NCBI GenBank assembly: GCA_964610745.1
Contig: CAZSYL010000007.1
Span: 1 to 64,000, forward strand
Origin: SHLQ01 sp964610745
Lineage (GTDB): Bacteria; Actinomycetota; Acidimicrobiia; Acidimicrobiales; SHLQ01
Length of the DNA stretch: 64,000 nucleotides
Reading direction: 5' to 3'
Positions 61,795 through 64,000 of the stretch are shown one piece after another. Position numbers and translations under genes: made by a program. The stretch's first letter is position 1. Every line of letters begins with the position of its first letter. The notes under the pieces are model-generated. The model searched no databases, was not told where the DNA came from, and saw only the letters and a list, made by a program, of their open reading frames with translations.

Positions 61795-62919
61795 GTGACC
61801 GGAGCCACATCTGCAAGTGCGCGCGACGCGGAGGACGAAGAGATCTCCTTCGGGTTGCTGAACCTGACCCCGGATCAGATCGTCCGGCTTCGAAAGGTAC
61901 CAAAGCTCATCGGTATGGCCTTTGCAGGCTTTGTTGCGTTGTGGATTGTCTTTCTCGCCGACCGAGAGTGGACCACGGCAACGTCGGCTGGCTCGGCAAT
62001 CTCTGAACCGGGTGAGTTCATCGTCACCCTGCTCGACGGGTTGACCATCGCTGGGTTGTTCTTCGTGGTGGCTAGCGGGTTCACGCTGATCTTTGGCCTT
62101 ATGCGCACGGTCAACATGGCCCACGGTGCGTTCTTCTTGCTGTCTGCCTATATCGCCCTCACGTTGCAACAACGCTTGATCGGCAAGACACAGAACGTTC
62201 AGCCCGAAGATGTGTCGCTCATCAACTGGTTCATTCCACTCATCGTCGGAGCTGCGGTCGCTGCGGCGATCGGTGTGGTCGTCCAGCAGCTCTTCCTCAA
62301 GTGGAACCAGGGCCAAGACCTTCGTCAGGCGATCATCACCATCGCGGTGACCGTTATCCTCGCCGACCAGATGTTGGCCGAGTACGGCGGCCTTGCCCAG
62401 CGCATGGTGTGGCCCGGAGACGTCGTCCGATTCTTCGAGATCTTCGGCGAGCGATACGCGCTCAGCCGTCTCTTTATGTTCGGCGTATCGGTTGTGGTGG
62501 GCGTGCTGCTCTACCTCTGGCTGAACAAGACCCGAATGGGCATGGTCATTCGCGCTGGGGTGGACGACGAAAAGATGGTTCGTGCGCTCGGAATCAATAT
62601 CGCCGTCGTGTTCGGAATCACGTTCTTTATCGGCAGCTTTCTCGCCGGCCTCGGCGGGGCGATGGGAGCATCCTTTTCCGGTGTCGCAGTCGGTACCGAT
62701 GGTCAGTGGCTTCTCAATTCATTGGTCGTCGTGATCATCGGGGGTCTCGGATCGCTCCGAGGCGCTGTTGCTGGATCGCTTCTCTATGGCCTGGTCACGA
62801 CATTTGCACCGGCATATCTGCCAGTCGACTTCACGTTCCTTTCGATCATCTTCACCTTCGTGGTTCTGGCTATTGTCCTCGCCGTTCGTCCGGCTGGTCT
62901 GTACGGGAGCGTCGACTAG
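61795..62919 (+). CDS. livH: Branched-chain amino-acid ABC permease, LivH type
   Basis: 374 aa, GTG start at 61795 with GGGGGGAG before it. A cytosolic N-terminal extension of about 35 residues and an extra span precede the LivH core. GLFFVVASGFTLIFGLMRTVNMAHGAFF and GLGGAMGASFSGVAVG, with MGMVIRAGVDDEKMVRALG as the EAA coupling loop, define the family. About eight spans. It ends immediately before livM (TAG-ATG), so they form a permease pair. Confidence 0.92.
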   Translation: MTGATSASARDAEDEEISFGLLNLTPDQIVRLRKVPKLIGMAFAGFVALWIVFLADREWTTATSAGSAISEPGEFIVTLLDGLTIAGLFFVVASGFTLIFGLMRTVNMAHGAFFLLSAYIALTLQQRLIGKTQNVQPEDVSLINWFIPLIVGAAVAAAIGVVVQQLFLKWNQGQDLRQAIITIAVTVILADQMLAEYGGLAQRMVWPGDVVRFFEIFGERYALSRLFMFGVSVVVGVLLYLWLNKTRMGMVIRAGVDDEKMVRALGINIAVVFGITFFIGSFLAGLGGAMGASFSGVAVGTDGQWLLNSLVVVIIGGLGSLRGAVAGSLLYGLVTTFAPAYLPVDFTFLSIIFTFVVLAIVLAVRPAGLYGSVD

Positions 62920-63975
62920 ATGACCGGCCGTAACATCGCCGTTGCGCTCGGCGGACTCTTCTTTCTTCTCGCTCCGTTGTTCGGAACCGACTTCTTCATC
63001 GACTTCGTACTCACCCGGACGCTCATGCTCGGCCTTGCTGCGTCGACGATTGTCTTCCTCTCCGCCTATGGCGGAATGGACTCGCTGGCTCAATGGCTGA
63101 TCTTTGGCATCGCTGGCTTTGCGTACGGGAACATGGTCGCTGATAGCGGTCGAGGCCTGACGCTCGGTTGGAATCCGTGGCTTGCCATCCCGATCGCGAT
63201 CATCATCTGCACGCTCGTCTCGCTGCTGTTGGGGGCGGTTGGAGCACGATCGACCGGCATCTATTTTTTAATGTTGACGCTCACCTACGCGGTGATTGGT
63301 TTCTTCTTCTTTGGACAGGTGACGACGTTCTCGGGCTTCGGGGGCATGACCGGCATTGATCCACCTGGCTTCTTCGATCAGGAACCGAAGCGCCTGTACT
63401 ATGCCGCGCTGCTTCTATCCGCGCTCGGTTACATCGGCTTTCGCGCCGTGGCCGTAACACCGTTTGGTATCGCGCTTCAGGGTGTCCGCGATGATCCGGT
63501 TCGGATGGCGTCGCTTGGCTTTAACGTGCAGCTCCATCGCGCGCTCGCGTTCACGTTGGCTGGATTTGTGGCCGCATTTGCTGGCCTGCTCAATATCTGG
63601 TGGAACGGGCAGATCGACCCCACCGGCATCGCTATCTCGCCAACGCTCGATTTGTTCATCATCGCCGTCATCGGTGGCATCCTTCGCCTCGAAGGCGCCT
63701 GGCTCGGAGCGTTCGTTTTCCTCGCCGCGAACATCTACCTGCGCGATATCCCAGGCCTTGGAAGCCTCGGCGGTGTTCTCGAAAGTCGCATTTTCGCTGA
63801 AGACCGATTCAACACGGTCATCGGCATCGTGCTGCTCATCATCATGGTCGTCTCGCCTGACGGGCTCGCCGGAATTTTCGGTCGGCTCGGCGGATCGGGA
63901 GGTAAGTCGAAACTCGAAGTCAAAAAGTCCACGGGTTCCGAAGAGCTGCCTACAACAGCTCACGCACAGCAATAG
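62920..63975 (+). CDS. livM: Branched-chain amino-acid ABC permease, LivM type
   Basis: 351 aa, ATG directly after the livH stop. About nine spans; GGMDSLAQWLIFGIAGFAYGN and TPFGIALQGVRDDPVRMASLGF (EAA loop) are LivM traits. SPTLDLFIIAVIGGILRLEGAWLGAF is the late periplasm-side pattern. The C-terminal RLGGSGGKSKLEVKK is cytosolic. A GGGGGA sequence (about 63986-63991) sits at the window end and suggests that the next gene (ATPase or binding protein) starts just outside. Confidence 0.93.
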   Translation: MTGRNIAVALGGLFFLLAPLFGTDFFIDFVLTRTLMLGLAASTIVFLSAYGGMDSLAQWLIFGIAGFAYGNMVADSGRGLTLGWNPWLAIPIAIIICTLVSLLLGAVGARSTGIYFLMLTLTYAVIGFFFFGQVTTFSGFGGMTGIDPPGFFDQEPKRLYYAALLLSALGYIGFRAVAVTPFGIALQGVRDDPVRMASLGFNVQLHRALAFTLAGFVAAFAGLLNIWWNGQIDPTGIAISPTLDLFIIAVIGGILRLEGAWLGAFVFLAANIYLRDIPGLGSLGGVLESRIFAEDRFNTVIGIVLLIIMVVSPDGLAGIFGRLGGSGGKSKLEVKKSTGSEELPTTAHAQQ

Positions 63976-64000
63976 AACAATCAAAATAGGGGGAAACCAC

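Overview
The window is GC-rich bacterial DNA with dense genes, frequent GTG starts and many four-base ATGA/GTGA overlaps. The protein content (DUF3052, MhuD-type heme oxygenase, AfsR/SARP-type regulator, PadR regulator, LAxTG surface protein) points to an actinomycete. The general texture suggests a marine or freshwater Acidimicrobiia (Ilumatobacter-like). That placement is inference from protein families, not a phylogeny. It is a draft or metagenome scaffold: two 100-N gaps (5812-5911 and 31951-32050) break genes. No rRNA, tRNA, CRISPR array, transposase or integrase was recognised.

Layout. 1-13.4 kb holds mixed metabolism: the tail of a DUF3179 protein, an AceE-like thiamine-diphosphate enzyme next to an FMN alpha-hydroxy-acid dehydrogenase, a DUF1269 protein, a truncated PNPOx-like gene, an AraC regulator split by gap 1, DUF3052 and DUF1003 proteins, a choline-sulfatase, a hydroxyacid-oxoacid transhydrogenase, a zinc-finger/sigma-region-4 protein, an aldo/keto reductase and a FrcK-like kinase. 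13.4-20 kb is membrane sensing: an MscS channel, then a coupled set of diguanylate cyclase, HATPase sensor and mucin-like surface protein, then a second aldo/keto reductase. 20-25.6 kb has a second FMN hydroxy-acid oxidase, a giant SARP/AAA regulator and a PadR regulator convergent with a 71-aa protein. 25.6-33.5 kb combines 6-phosphogluconate dehydrogenase with an envelope locus: a sortase-type (LAxTG) SdrD-repeat protein, an OmpR-type two-component system and an acidic cysteine-rich LysM protein cut by gap 2.

33.5-37.7 kb is a minus-strand set: MFS transporter, Tat-lipoprotein amidohydrolase, MhuD-like heme oxygenase, EthD-like protein and AA_synth-family protein. 37.8-44.9 kb has a PQQ-propeller lipoprotein, a CopA copper ATPase and two tightly coupled ABC exporter pairs. 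44.9-52.9 kb has a PAS-GGDEF-EAL protein, a methyltransferase, class II fructose-bisphosphate aldolase, a divergent shikimate-kinase-like protein, a persulfide-dioxygenase-like MBL-rhodanese protein and methylmalonate-semialdehyde dehydrogenase. 53.2-64 kb has a DM13 protein, two PLP enzymes, a YdjM-like membrane protein, a Dabb protein, a NarL-type two-component pair, small or uncharacterised proteins, the tRNA hydroxylase TrhO and the LivH/LivM permeases of a branched-chain amino-acid importer that continues past the window.

The least conventional material is the cyclase/sensor/surface-protein operon (14.4-18.9 kb), the acidic Cys-repeat LysM protein beside its two-component system, the zinc-finger/sigma fusion, and several clean inverted repeats that look like operators (25007-25036, 50022-50043) or RNA hairpins (20225-20272). 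No completely new multi-gene defence or mobile system could be shown from sequence alone.
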